A stretch of 64,000 bases of DNA, taken from the NCBI RefSeq assembly GCF_003865345.1, contig NZ_RMVE01000005.1, forward strand, positions 186,001-250,000, written 5' to 3'. The translations under genes and the position numbers were made by a program. Below the pieces are notes generated by a model, which was not told where the DNA came from, ran no database searches, and saw nothing but the letters and a program-made list of their open reading frames with translations. Shown here one piece after another: positions 26,782 through 35,944 of this stretch (position 1 is its first letter; each line of letters starts with the position of its first letter). Source of the stretch: Nonlabens xiamenensis. GTDB taxonomy: Bacteria > Bacteroidota > Bacteroidia > Flavobacteriales > Flavobacteriaceae.

Positions 26782-28902
26782 TTATTCCTGTAATAAGGTC
26801 AGGATATCTATGGCAGCCTGGCTGATTTTGGTTCCCGGACCGAACACAGCTGCAACTCCTGCATCGAATAGAAATTCGTAATCCTTTCTGGGAATCACAC
26901 CACCAACGATGATCATGATATCTTCACGACCGTATTTTTTGAGTTCTTCCATGACTTGTGGTACCAGTGTTTTGTGACCTGCCGCCAGCGAGGAGACGCC
27001 GAGTACGTGCACATCATTTTCAACTGCTTGCTTGGCGGCCTCGGCTGGGGTTTGAAACAGCGGACCAATGTCCACATCAAAACCAACATCAGCATATCCA
27101 GTAGCCACCACTTTAGCGCCGCGATCATGACCGTCTTGGCCCATTTTGGCGATCATAATACGTGGTCTTCTTCCTTCCATTTCGGCAAAATCATGTGCCA
27201 TTTGTTGCGCTTTCGCGAAAGCGGAATCATTCATCATTTCCTTTTTATATACACCTTGGACACTTTTGACCTCTGCGCGATAACGCCCATAGACTTCTTC
27301 CAACGCAGAAGAGATCTCGCCTAATGTAGCTCTTTCCTGTGCGGCAATTACCGCCTTTTCCAGTAAATTTCCTTCCTTGGTGCGGGCACATTCTGTCAAG
27401 GCCCTAAGGGCATTTTCAACAGCAGAATTGTTGCGTTTAGCTTTGATTTGTTCCAGCCGCTCAATTTGCTCACGACGCACACTGGCATTATCTACTTCCA
27501 GGGTGTCAATCAGGTCTTCATCTGGGCTAGGGTATTTATTTACACCCACGATCACGTCTATACCAGAGTCAATTCGTGCCTGTTTTTTGGCAGCGGCTTC
27601 TTCAATACGCATCTTGGGTATTCCAGCCTCGATAGCTTTGGTCATTCCTCCTAGTTCTTCCACTTCCTGGATCAATTCCCAAGCCTTATGTGCAATCTGA
27701 TCAGTAAGAGATTCTACATAATAGGAACCAGCCCAAGGGTCAACAGTTTTAGTGATACCAGTTTCTTCCTGTAAGAATAATTGCGTGTTTCTAGCAATGC
27801 GCGCGCTGAAGTCTGTAGGAAGTGCGATGGCCTCATCCAAGGCATTGGTATGTAAAGATTGCGTCCCACCAAAAGCAGCAGCTGCCGCCTCAATACAGGT
27901 ACGGGCCACATTGTTGAAGGGGTCTTGTTCTGTCAGTGACCATCCACTGGTTTGACAATGTGTTCTTAAGGCCAGCGATTTTGCGTTTTTTGGGTTGAAT
28001 TGCTTGATCAGTTTGGCCCAGAGCATCCTGGCGGCCCGCATTTTGGCAATCTCCATGAAGTGGTTCATACCTATGGCCCAGAAAAAGGACAATCTTGGAG
28101 CAAAACTGTCAATGTCCATTCCTGCTTCAAGCCCCTTGCGTACATATTCAAGTCCATCAGCCAAGGTGTAGGCCAATTCGATATCGCTGGTGGCTCCCGC
28201 CTCGTACATGTGATAACCTGAAATAGAAATACTGTTGAATTTGGGCATGGACTTACTCGTGTATTCAAAAATATCTGAGATGATCTGCATGCTAGGGGTG
28301 GGCGGGTAGATGTAAGTATTGCGCACCATAAACTCCTTGAGGATATCGTTTTGTATGGTTCCACTTAATTGTTGTGGATTTACGCCCTGTTCCATGGCTG
28401 CAACGATATAAAAAGCCATGATGGGCAACACAGCACCGTTCATGGTCATAGATACCGACATCTGATCCAAGGGAATGGAATCAAACAAGATCTTCATGTC
28501 TTCAACGCTATCGATGGCTACACCAGCCTTTCCGACATCGCCTATTACACGCTCGTGATCTGAATCATATCCTCTGTGGGTGGCCAAGTCAAAAGCTACT
28601 GACAGTCCTTTTTGTCCCGCTGCCAGATTCCTGCGGTAAAAAGCATTGGATTCGGTCGCACTGGAAAAACCAGCATATTGTCTTACTGTCCACGGGCGGC
28701 GCACGTACATGGTAGAGTAAGGTCCACGTAGGTTTGGTGCTATACCGGCAGCAAAATCAAGGTGTTCTAATCCCGATATATCTTCTTGGGTATATACTTT
28801 TTTGATCTTGATCCCTTCAGAAGTCTCAAAACTTTCAGCCGCAGATGTTTGTTTCCCAAAATCATAATCTGCCTTGATATTGGATATATCCTTTCTACTC
28901 AT
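26782..28902 (-). CDS. scpA: Methylmalonyl-CoA mutase large (catalytic) subunit
   Basis: Adenosylcobalamin-dependent isomerase converting methylmalonyl-CoA and succinyl-CoA. At 706 residues it carries the TIM-barrel domain ([18 protein letters not shown]) and the C-terminal B12-binding domain with the histidine ligand in GQDGHDRG (586-593). Residues 560-565 (SAFAKA) are encoded by an exact palindrome copy. The start overlaps the small-subunit stop by four bases, and both lie in one minus-strand unit with the FtsB-like gene and udk. Role: propionate metabolism. Confidence 0.96.
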   Translation of the reverse strand: MSRKDISNIKADYDFGKQTSAAESFETSEGIKIKKVYTQEDISGLEHLDFAAGIAPNLRGPYSTMYVRRPWTVRQYAGFSSATESNAFYRRNLAAGQKGLSVAFDLATHRGYDSDHERVIGDVGKAGVAIDSVEDMKILFDSIPLDQMSVSMTMNGAVLPIMAFYIVAAMEQGVNPQQLSGTIQNDILKEFMVRNTYIYPPTPSMQIISDIFEYTSKSMPKFNSISISGYHMYEAGATSDIELAYTLADGLEYVRKGLEAGMDIDSFAPRLSFFWAIGMNHFMEIAKMRAARMLWAKLIKQFNPKNAKSLALRTHCQTSGWSLTEQDPFNNVARTCIEAAAAAFGGTQSLHTNALDEAIALPTDFSARIARNTQLFLQEETGITKTVDPWAGSYYVESLTDQIAHKAWELIQEVEELGGMTKAIEAGIPKMRIEEAAAKKQARIDSGIDVIVGVNKYPSPDEDLIDTLEVDNASVRREQIERLEQIKAKRNNSAVENALRALTECARTKEGNLLEKAVIAAQERATLGEISSALEEVYGRYRAEVKSVQGVYKKEMMNDSAFAKAQQMAHDFAEMEGRRPRIMIAKMGQDGHDRGAKVVATGYADVGFDVDIGPLFQTPAEAAKQAVENDVHVLGVSSLAAGHKTLVPQVMEELKKYGREDIMIIVGGVIPRKDYEFLFDAGVAAVFGPGTKISQAAIDILTLLQE
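27208..27223. repeat. Palindrome copy 5 (exact), within scpA
   Basis: Exact CGCTTTCGCGAAAGCG, read as Ala-Phe-Ala-Lys-Ala in the linker ahead of the B12 domain. Confidence 0.95.
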
Positions 28903-30290
28903 GACGATAGTTCTTTTATGGTATCCTTTTCCAGAGATTCAGTGATCCTATGGGGAACGATGGGTTCAATCAATGTCTTACGCGGTTCTATTTTTTTAAA
29001 TGGAAGAATTTCGTAGTTGGCTTGCAAGGGCAGGTCTGGATTGGGATACTTATTAGCGCCCACCAGTATTTTTTTTCCATCTTTAAAGTCGGCTAGCTCC
29101 TGTTGGGCACTTTCCTTGATTTTTCTTTGGATGGTACCTTCAAAAAGTGACTGTACAATTCCGCCAGCTTTTTCTATGTTTTTAAAGATCTCTAACGCTT
29201 GTTCTACCAATTGCTGAGTGATGCGTTCAATGTAATAGGCGCCTTGTGCAGCATTTCCTATTTCGTTGAGATAGGCTTCATCTTTTAAAATGCACAATTG
29301 ATTGCGGGCGATACGGTCCCCAAATTCATTTTCTTTATTGAAAAAACTATCGTAAGGTAGATTGCAAATTGTGTCGGCTCCTCCCAGGATGGCGCTCATG
29401 CATTCTGTTGTCGTGCGCAACATATTGACGTTGTAGTCAAACAAACTTTTGTTGCGTAGGCTAGGGGTGGCGGTGATATAACATTGTAGGTCCAGACCGT
29501 ACAGATTTCCAAGGGATTTGGTGAGAACGCGATAGGCTCTGTATTTAGCGATTTCAAAAAAGTAGTGGTGGCCAATTCTTGTATCGATGTTGATGCGTTT
29601 GTTCGCTTTCGCGAAAGCGGGAAGTGCACCTTCCTGATCCAGATGGTTCAAGTATTCATTCAGTTGAGCGGTAAAATAAGACAGCTCCTGCGTGATATTT
29701 GCACCAGCTTGCTGATAAGTGCTGGTATTGATAGTGATGTTAGAAAAATATCCCTGATAATTACCCAGAAAGTTTCTCCATAACTGATGATCCTGATCCT
29801 TATTGGTAAACCAGTTCCCGTCTGTGACCAGCTGATGGATGATATCTATATGTACATAGGCTTTTGGGCAGATATCATGGATCTTATTGAAGTAATCCAG
29901 GTCCAAAAAGTGTGGGTGTATTTGGATACCTACTTCGGGCAAACCTTTCAATAACTCTGACGGATCAATGTTTTTGTGGGGTATTTCTAAGATGACGCCT
30001 TCTGCACCACGTTCCAGTACATCCAAGGCCTTTTTACGCGCTGCGTGGGCATTACCCGCATATATACGTTGTGAAATGTACCAATCCTGAGTTTGGGTTG
30101 CACTGAATGGTATGTTGGTCACTGGTGTAGACTCCCGGTGATAGAAAGGCTTGATATGAATGTTTTCGCGGGTAGCGGTGATCAGGTTATTGTAGTCTGC
30201 ACCTTTCAGGTCGTATTGGATTTTTTGTTTCCATGCTGCGGCTGATACCGGCTCAAAATCTGAAAATAAATTATCAGTCATTTTCCTCAT
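28899..30290 (-). CDS. mutA: Methylmalonyl-CoA mutase small subunit
   Basis: A 463-residue partner of the catalytic subunit; it keeps the mutase TIM barrel ([35 protein letters not shown]) but lacks the catalytic B12-binding domain. Residues 224-229 (PAFAKA) are encoded by an exact palindrome copy. Overlaps the FtsB-like gene by 17 bases and the large subunit by four, so all are translationally linked. Confidence 0.93.
   Translation of the reverse strand: MRKMTDNLFSDFEPVSAAAWKQKIQYDLKGADYNNLITATRENIHIKPFYHRESTPVTNIPFSATQTQDWYISQRIYAGNAHAARKKALDVLERGAEGVILEIPHKNIDPSELLKGLPEVGIQIHPHFLDLDYFNKIHDICPKAYVHIDIIHQLVTDGNWFTNKDQDHQLWRNFLGNYQGYFSNITINTSTYQQAGANITQELSYFTAQLNEYLNHLDQEGALPAFAKANKRINIDTRIGHHYFFEIAKYRAYRVLTKSLGNLYGLDLQCYITATPSLRNKSLFDYNVNMLRTTTECMSAILGGADTICNLPYDSFFNKENEFGDRIARNQLCILKDEAYLNEIGNAAQGAYYIERITQQLVEQALEIFKNIEKAGGIVQSLFEGTIQRKIKESAQQELADFKDGKKILVGANKYPNPDLPLQANYEILPFKKIEPRKTLIEPIVPHRITESLEKDTIKELSS
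29604..29619. repeat. Palindrome copy 6 (exact), within mutA
   Basis: Exact CGCTTTCGCGAAAGCG, read as Ala-Phe-Ala-Lys-Ala. Confidence 0.95.
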
Positions 30291-30609
30291 TTTTAACGGA
30301 ATCTGGATGTTGGATGATGTAAACTTCTTCGTTTTCGCGTTTCATTAAATAGCGTTCGCGCGCAAATTTTTCCAAACCCAAACTATCATTAAGTCTAGCG
30401 ATACGTGCGCTGTCCCTGGCGATGCCCCGCATATAAAACTCGGCATTTTGTTCACTTTCCCTCAATTGTTGATCGATGTCGCGTTGGGTAGTAAGCCAGG
30501 CATTGGCATCTAGAAATAAGATCCAGACCGCAAAAAGCACCAGGATAATGACATATTTGTTCAGGGCATATTTCCAAAAAGGATGTGTCCTCAATCGTTT
30601 GATTCCCAT
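30274..30609 (-). CDS. Septum-formation initiator (FtsB/DivIC-like)
   Basis: A small single-span division protein. The ATG at 30609 begins MGIKRLRTHPFWKY, followed by a transmembrane helix (YVIILVLFAVWILFLD), then a coiled coil (RDIDQQLRESEQNAEFYM) and LEKFARERYLMKRENEEVYII, the conserved end of FtsB/DivIC periplasmic domains. An ATG six codons upstream (30627) directly abuts the udk stop and is an alternative. It would stabilise the divisome with FtsL and FtsQ partners. Confidence 0.85.
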   Translation of the reverse strand: MGIKRLRTHPFWKYALNKYVIILVLFAVWILFLDANAWLTTQRDIDQQLRESEQNAEFYMRGIARDSARIARLNDSLGLEKFARERYLMKRENEEVYIIQHPDSVKNEEND

Positions 30610-30627
30610 AAATCGAAATTTAAACAA

Positions 30628-31236
30628 TTATGACAACCTCTGATCTATAATTCCTCTTAAGATTTTAACACCTACAGTGTTGAATCGGTTAGTAGGGATA
30701 ATTACATCTGCATAAGCCTTGGTAGGTTCGATAAATTGCTGATGCATTGGTTTTAGGGTAGTTTGATAACGTTCAAGTACTTCGTTCAAATCTCTGCCAC
30801 GATCAGCAATATCTCTCTTCAAACGACGTATAAGCCGTTCATCACTATCACAGTCTATATATACCTTAATGTCAAACAGATTCCTAATGCGAGGCATGGT
30901 CAAGATTAATATTCCCTCTACGATCACCACCTTGCTGGGAGCAGTTTTAATGGTTTCTCCAGTGCGGTTATGTTCTTTAAAACTATACACTGGTTGGTCG
31001 ATGGCATTCCCTTTCTTTAATTCCAGCAAGTGTTGTTCGAGCAAATCAAAATCAATACTCTCTGGGTGGTCAAAGTTGATTTTTGTACGTTCTTCATAAG
31101 TAAGATCGCTGGTATCTTTGTAGTAGGAATCCTGGGAAATGACGTTGACTTCATGGTCAGGGTACTCGTGTACCATTTGTTCGACTACGGTAGTTTTGCC
31201 ACTTCCGGTACCTCCTGCAATGCCCAATATCAACAT
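30628..31236 (-). CDS. udk: Uridine kinase
   Basis: A 202-residue P-loop kinase phosphorylating uridine and cytidine. Walker A GGTGSGKTTVV at residues 8-18, the YYKD box after it, NFDHPESIDFDLL and the IVEGILIL strand are all family landmarks. It leads the unit udk - FtsB-like - mutA - scpA. Confidence 0.95.
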   Translation of the reverse strand: MLILGIAGGTGSGKTTVVEQMVHEYPDHEVNVISQDSYYKDTSDLTYEERTKINFDHPESIDFDLLEQHLLELKKGNAIDQPVYSFKEHNRTGETIKTAPSKVVIVEGILILTMPRIRNLFDIKVYIDCDSDERLIRRLKRDIADRGRDLNEVLERYQTTLKPMHQQFIEPTKAYADVIIPTNRFNTVGVKILRGIIDQRLS

Positions 31237-31256
31237 ATCAATCTAATTGTTTTTGC

Positions 31257-31264
31257 AAAAATAC
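31257..31264 (-). promoter_or_regulatory. Candidate -7 box TATTTTTG for the udk unit
   Basis: Exact fit to TAnnTTTG on the minus strand, 20 bases before the udk ATG; upstream GTG lies roughly where the -33 TTG is expected. Confidence 0.4.
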
Positions 31265-31397
31265 GGTTTTGGGTCGGTATTCACATGGGAGGTAAGCTAA
31301 CTAATCAACGTCTTTTTCTGCTTATATTTTATAGAAAACTTGGCCAGCGGATGATGTAATTAGTATCATTTAAAGCCTAATTTTACACAAAAAGCAT

Positions 31398-32063
31398 ATG
31401 TCTGTACAAATTGAAGCCAGCTGGAAAGAGATATTAAGAGAGGAATTTAGTCAAGAGTATTTTGATCAGTTGATTGATTTTATAAAGTATGAATATGCCA
31501 ATGGCACCTGTTACCCGCCTGGTAAGAAAATCTTTGCGGCCTTTGATCGCACCCCTTTTGAGCAGGTCAAAGTAGTCATCATCGGGCAGGATCCTTATCA
31601 TGGACCTGGACAGGCCAATGGGTTATGCTTTTCTGTTGCTGATGGAATTCCACATCCCCCTTCATTGGTCAACATATTTAAGGAGATAAGCAAGGACCTA
31701 TCCCAGCCTTATCCTCAATCCGGCAACCTGGAACGTTGGGCCGATCAAGGTGTACTCTTGCTGAATACCGTGCTTACCGTAAGGGGAGGTTTGGCAGGAA
31801 GTCATCAAAAGAAAGGTTGGGAGCGATTTACGGATGCCGTGATCAAGAAGATTTCTGACGAACGCAGTAAAGTCGTGTTTATGTTATGGGGTGGATTTGC
31901 CAAAGGGAAGTCAAAATTAATAGATTCCAAGCGCCACTTCATTTTGGAATCGGGTCATCCATCGCCCTTAAGTGCTAATCGAGGGTATTGGTTTGGAAAT
32001 CAACATTTTTCCCGTGCCAACAGATATTTGCAAGAAAATGGAATGCAACCCATAGCGTGGTAG
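31398..32063 (+). CDS. ung: Uracil-DNA glycosylase (family 1)
   Basis: It removes uracil from DNA in base-excision repair. At 221 residues it has the catalytic water-activating motif GQDPYHGPGQANG (Asp65), LLNTVLTVRGGLAGSHQKKGW, and the minor-groove HPSPLSANRG loop, all diagnostic for family 1. Divergent from udk with a 161-base gap. Confidence 0.97.
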   Translation: MSVQIEASWKEILREEFSQEYFDQLIDFIKYEYANGTCYPPGKKIFAAFDRTPFEQVKVVIIGQDPYHGPGQANGLCFSVADGIPHPPSLVNIFKEISKDLSQPYPQSGNLERWADQGVLLLNTVLTVRGGLAGSHQKKGWERFTDAVIKKISDERSKVVFMLWGGFAKGKSKLIDSKRHFILESGHPSPLSANRGYWFGNQHFSRANRYLQENGMQPIAW

Positions 32064-32146
32064 GCACTGCCTTTGATGGCCGCTATAAAACTTATTATTT
32101 CCTTAGGAAGCCTTCTACAATACTTAAATTATATTGCAATTAAATA

Positions 32147-32584
32147 TTGTCAGAAAATTATGAAATTCTTTTTTCGATTTGTTTCAGTTTATTTTTAATC
32201 GGCATATGTAGTTGTCAGGAGTCCAAAGAACAGGTGCCTGCAGTTGTTTTAGCCAATTTCCAGAAAAAGTATCCAGGAGAAAATGATCCAGATTTCAAAC
32301 AGGATGATCACGGGTACTGGGAGGCCCATTTCAAAATTGATGGAGAGCGCTATCGGGCAGATTACAATGCTGATGGAAGTTGGGTAGAGACCGAGAACGA
32401 TATCAAGTATAAAAATTTACCCAAAGCTATTCAACTAGCCATTGAACGCGAATTTCCCGACAGAGAAATTTCAGAAGTAGAGCATGTGATGAGCGCATCT
32501 AAAGGCGAATTTTATGACGTGGAATTCAAACAAAAAGGGAAAAACATGGATGTGGAGTACCGCGCCGATGGTTCCAAAGTTTAA
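32147..32584 (+). CDS. PepSY-like lipoprotein, possibly with a frameshift at its start
   Basis: The mature part (about residues 22-145) shows two tandem PepSY-like/beta-lactamase-inhibitor-like repeats: VLANFQKKYPGENDPDFKQDDHGYWEAHF and IQLAIEREFPDREISEVEHV. A lipobox IGIC-SC precedes it. Only a TTG at 32147 is available as start in this frame, and its n-region has no Lys/Arg. An ATG at 32160 in the +1 frame encodes MKFFF, then runs into a stop; adding one T to the six-T run at 32169-32174 would join it to the lipobox as MKFFFSICFSLFLIGICSC, a perfect lipoprotein signal. The gene overlaps the convergent kinase gene by four bases (interlocked stops). Confidence 0.7.
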   Translation: MSENYEILFSICFSLFLIGICSCQESKEQVPAVVLANFQKKYPGENDPDFKQDDHGYWEAHFKIDGERYRADYNADGSWVETENDIKYKNLPKAIQLAIEREFPDREISEVEHVMSASKGEFYDVEFKQKGKNMDVEYRADGSKV

Positions 32585-33795
32585 GACCATTCAATCACTG
32601 GTAAACTCACCTTGAACTCTGTCCATTTGCCTAATTCAGAGCTGACAGAGATTTTCCCATTCATATGTTCTAATAGTCTTGCCACAGTAGCCAATCCAAT
32701 ACCTGTACCTTGTTTGCCGTGCTTGTCGTGCTCAGAAGCGACATAAAACAGTTTAAACACCTGATCAATCTTATCGGGCGCAATGCCTTGTCCATTATCT
32801 TTAACAGATATTTCGTAATGTGTATCTGTCTGCTCCAAACTGATCTGTATCAAGGTTTTTTCTTTGTCAGAATACTTAATTGCGTTTGTGACCAGATTTA
32901 CCATGACCTGTTGTAAGGCTATTTCATTGGTAATAATGGAAGTTTCCTGAGTAGGTCGATAGATTACTTGGATCTGATCCTCCAACACTGTCATAGCTAT
33001 GACATCTTCAATTAAGTCGATATAACTTACTTCATCATATTCTTCCGTGACCATTTCGTCACTTCTATAGAACATCAGCATTCCGTCAATATAGCGATTC
33101 AGGCTGGCTGAACTCTGTTTTAAATGGGAAAGGTATCCCTTGCCTTTCTCGCTTAGCCCGCTTTCTGTATCATTCAATAAATCGGCCACCATCATGATAT
33201 TGGAAAGTGGGGCTTTCAGGTCGTGAGTAACAATTCCAGCAAAAACCTTTAGCTCTTGATTTCTCTCATGCAACTGTCGTTGTGTTTTCAGCAGGACCAT
33301 GTTCTGGTAGCGTTGTTCAAAAAGTTGCATCACTTGTTTGGCCATTGCCTTTAGTGAATCTATCTGATTGTCGTTGAGGGTTCTGGGCTCATGGTCATAG
33401 ACACATAATGTACCTAATTTATAGCCATTTTGATCAACCAAAGGAACACCAGCATAAAAAATGGTAGCAAAGTCTTCAATCAGCGGATTGTCCTTAAAAC
33501 GCTCGTCCTCTCGAGCATCCTCTACAATAACGATGTCTTCTTCACTGGCAATCGTGTGCCCGCAAAAAGAAATATCTCTGGGAGACTCCCTTAAATCTCT
33601 GGTACCGTGACCAGATTTAATAAAGTTCCTTTCACGGTCCATGAGGGTAATCAGTGCAATAGGAGCATTGCAGATAGAAGCCACGATAGACGTAATGTTG
33701 TCGTAACTTTCTTCAGGCATGGTATCCAGTAAATCGTATTTCTGGACCGCCTCAAGGCGTTTAGATTCATTCTGTGGAACAGGTGCAGGAATCAT
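32581..33795 (-). CDS. GAF-domain sensor histidine kinase
   Basis: A 404-residue cytosolic kinase from the ATG at 33795 (MIPAPVPQNESKRLEAV, the usual start of this family). An N-terminal GAF domain (about 15-160; IALITLMDRERNFIKSGHG, FYAGVPLVDQNGYKLGTLCV) is followed by a coiled coil, a HisKA box with the phosphorylated His in THDLKAPLSNIM, and a HATPase_c domain with N-box NLVTNAIKYSD and the G boxes DNGQGIAP and GTGIGLA. No transmembrane helix and no response regulator adjacent. The GAF domain may bind a small signal. Confidence 0.9.
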   Translation of the reverse strand: MIPAPVPQNESKRLEAVQKYDLLDTMPEESYDNITSIVASICNAPIALITLMDRERNFIKSGHGTRDLRESPRDISFCGHTIASEEDIVIVEDAREDERFKDNPLIEDFATIFYAGVPLVDQNGYKLGTLCVYDHEPRTLNDNQIDSLKAMAKQVMQLFEQRYQNMVLLKTQRQLHERNQELKVFAGIVTHDLKAPLSNIMMVADLLNDTESGLSEKGKGYLSHLKQSSASLNRYIDGMLMFYRSDEMVTEEYDEVSYIDLIEDVIAMTVLEDQIQVIYRPTQETSIITNEIALQQVMVNLVTNAIKYSDKEKTLIQISLEQTDTHYEISVKDNGQGIAPDKIDQVFKLFYVASEHDKHGKQGTGIGLATVARLLEHMNGKISVSSELGKWTEFKVSLPVIEWS

Positions 33796-33997
33796 AGGAG
33801 AATTTCTGAAACAAATAAAGTTCAAAATCCAGGGCATGAACGAATTATTTTGTCATTTTTAACATTACTGGAATAGGTTACCGAGAACCTTTAAAAAATA
33901 GAATCACTCCTTGATAATTGTTAAAAGATTGAGTGATGCCTTATACTCATCGATTTTTTAATTAATATTATCATTAATTACGCTAAAATCAATCAAT

Positions 33998-34402
33998 ATG
34001 GGAGTTCTAGAGATTCTTGAAATCATCATTAAACTTTTTATTGCCGGAAGTATTGTCAACGTTTGGGTTTTCAACAAGGACGATGTCTCGCGCTGGCGTG
34101 GAGGAAACGCCGATACCCTGGAGGACGAATTTGGTCTTTATGGCCTTTCAAAGACCACCATGTATATTGTGGGTACAATCAAGGTGTTACTGGCAGCATT
34201 GCTGATTATGTCGATTCTTCTTCCCATCGTAGAATGGCCGGCAGCTATAGGTATGGGGATTATGATGCTGGGAGCGATCTATATGCATATCAGTGTTGGA
34301 GATGACTTTATCAAATCTGCACCTGCAGGATTGTTTCTTATTCTTTGTTTTGTGATTATTGCGATACCCAGCCCAGCTGATATCGTAGACGTGTTATTAT
34401 GA
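33998..34402 (+). CDS. Small four-helix membrane protein, DoxX-like
   Basis: A 134-residue integral membrane protein with about four transmembrane helices (LEIIIKLFIAGSIVNVWVF; MYIVGTIKVLLAALLIMSILL; AAIGMGIMMLGAIYMHI; GLFLILCFVIIAI). Layout and the KVLLAALLI / YMHISVGD segments resemble the DoxX-like family, sometimes tied to redox or lipid functions. Identification is by pattern only. Confidence 0.55.
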   Translation: MGVLEILEIIIKLFIAGSIVNVWVFNKDDVSRWRGGNADTLEDEFGLYGLSKTTMYIVGTIKVLLAALLIMSILLPIVEWPAAIGMGIMMLGAIYMHISVGDDFIKSAPAGLFLILCFVIIAIPSPADIVDVLL

Positions 34403-34473
34403 TGATCACCTACGGACGTCATATCTTGCTTCTCAAATCTCTCTATTTGTAAGGTGAACCATTGAACTTTCAG

Positions 34474-34481
34474 TAGTTTTG
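34474..34481 (+). promoter_or_regulatory. Candidate -7 box TAGTTTTG for the decarboxylase gene
   Basis: Exact fit to TAnnTTTG, 20 bases before the ATG at 34502; -33 TTTG lies at a longer than usual distance (34446-34449). Confidence 0.4.
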
Positions 34482-34501
34482 CAGCTTAAAATCGGGTTGT
34501 A

Positions 34502-35944
34502 ATGAAGAAGGATGCTCACTTATTGACATTGGATAAAGAAGAAATGCGCAGCTATGGCTATAAAGTCATTGATGCCATTGTAGAGCATTTTGACCAACAG
34601 GACACTAAAAGTCCAGTAGCTCTTGCCAGTCGAAAAGAAATGGATGCCTTATTTCAAGAAGAGATTCCCCTTCTTCCCACGGCACCAGATGAAGTATTAC
34701 GCAAAGTTGTGCAAGACGTCTTACCACATTCCAATATTGTCTCTCACCCCAAATCCTATTCTTTTGTGCCTGGTCCCAGTAATTATATAAGTGTAATGGC
34801 TGATACGCTTGCTACCGGGTACAATATCTTTTCTGGCGGTTGGGCTGCCTCACCAGCTGCAGCCGAACTGGAGATCGTAACGATGAACTGGTTACTGAAG
34901 CTTTTTGGTTTTCCCAAGAAAAAAGGAGGTGGTATTTTTACTAGTGGTGGTTCAATGGCTAACCTCACCGCATTGGTTACAGCCAGAAGAATTAAATGTG
35001 GGGCCGACTTCTCCAAAGCCGTTATTTATATGTCGGATCAGGCTCATTCATCCAATGTAAAAGCCATTAGGGTGATTGGTTTTAAAAAAGAGCAAATCAG
35101 GATTATCCCTACCGACGGCGAATTCAAAATTGCGATCAATAAATTACAAAATGCTATCGCTAGGGATCGGCTTTCTGGGCTTCAGCCATTTTGTATCATC
35201 GCTTCAGCAGGTACCACCAACACAGGAACTGTTGATCCATTAAATGACATCAGTGAGATTTGTAGGGCAGAGGATCTTTGGTTTCATATTGACGGAGCCT
35301 ACGGCGGTGCTGCTATTCTTTCAAAAAAAGGTAAGAAACAACTCAAGGGCATCAATAAAGCTGATTCCCTTACTATTGACCCCCACAAATGGTTATACCA
35401 ACCCTATGAAATGGGGTGCTTATTGGTGCGCAATCACAAATGGCTCCGTGATACTTTTGTAGAGCGACCCGAATATCTGCGTGACATAGAAGGCAATACT
35501 TCTGAAATTAATTTTTACGATCATGGTATCCAATTAACTAGAAGATTTAGAGCTTTAAAATTCTACATGTCTATAAAGACTTTTGGTTTGGACGCTTTCG
35601 CGAAAGCGGTGACTTATAACATCAAAATCGCTGAAGACCTGGAAGCTCATCTTCGTGGTAGTTCAATGTGGGAAGTGGTTTCCCCAGCTACTTTGGCAGT
35701 CATCAATTTCAGGTGTAATCCCATCGATAAGGACTATAACGAAGACCAATTGGATCAACTTAATCAAGAGGTTTCTAGAAGAGTCATAGCATCCAAGGAA
35801 GCGTTACTGGTTACTACAGTGTTGATGAAGCAGGTAGTTTTACGCATGTGTTTGATTAATCCGCGCACCACCTTCAATCACGTCGAGGAAACCTTAAGCA
35901 GCTGTGAATATCACGCCCGCCAAATCATTGAGGAAGGATTTTAG
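34502..35944 (+). CDS. Group II PLP-dependent amino-acid decarboxylase (aromatic-L-amino-acid type)
   Basis: A 480-residue fold-type I decarboxylase. GGGIFTSGGSMANLTALVTAR (about 140-160) is the phosphate-binding region, HIDGAYGGAAIL contains the PLP-ring-binding Asp, and DPHKWLYQP (about 293-301) holds the Schiff-base lysine. The enzyme group includes tryptophan/tyrosine/DOPA decarboxylases and some glutamate-like members; I cannot assign the substrate. Residues 364-369 (DAFAKA) are encoded by an exact palindrome copy. The stop interlocks with that of the convergent kinase gene. Confidence 0.85.
   Translation: MKKDAHLLTLDKEEMRSYGYKVIDAIVEHFDQQDTKSPVALASRKEMDALFQEEIPLLPTAPDEVLRKVVQDVLPHSNIVSHPKSYSFVPGPSNYISVMADTLATGYNIFSGGWAASPAAAELEIVTMNWLLKLFGFPKKKGGGIFTSGGSMANLTALVTARRIKCGADFSKAVIYMSDQAHSSNVKAIRVIGFKKEQIRIIPTDGEFKIAINKLQNAIARDRLSGLQPFCIIASAGTTNTGTVDPLNDISEICRAEDLWFHIDGAYGGAAILSKKGKKQLKGINKADSLTIDPHKWLYQPYEMGCLLVRNHKWLRDTFVERPEYLRDIEGNTSEINFYDHGIQLTRRFRALKFYMSIKTFGLDAFAKAVTYNIKIAEDLEAHLRGSSMWEVVSPATLAVINFRCNPIDKDYNEDQLDQLNQEVSRRVIASKEALLVTTVLMKQVVLRMCLINPRTTFNHVEETLSSCEYHARQIIEEGF
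35593..35608. repeat. Palindrome copy 7 (exact), within the decarboxylase gene
   Basis: Exact CGCTTTCGCGAAAGCG, read as Ala-Phe-Ala-Lys-Ala; the only exact coding copy in a plus-strand gene. Confidence 0.95.

Noticed and set aside
31237-31397. Possible riboswitch between udk and ung
   Set aside because: No conserved stem arrangement or terminator/anti-terminator could be drawn; only promoter-like boxes are present.
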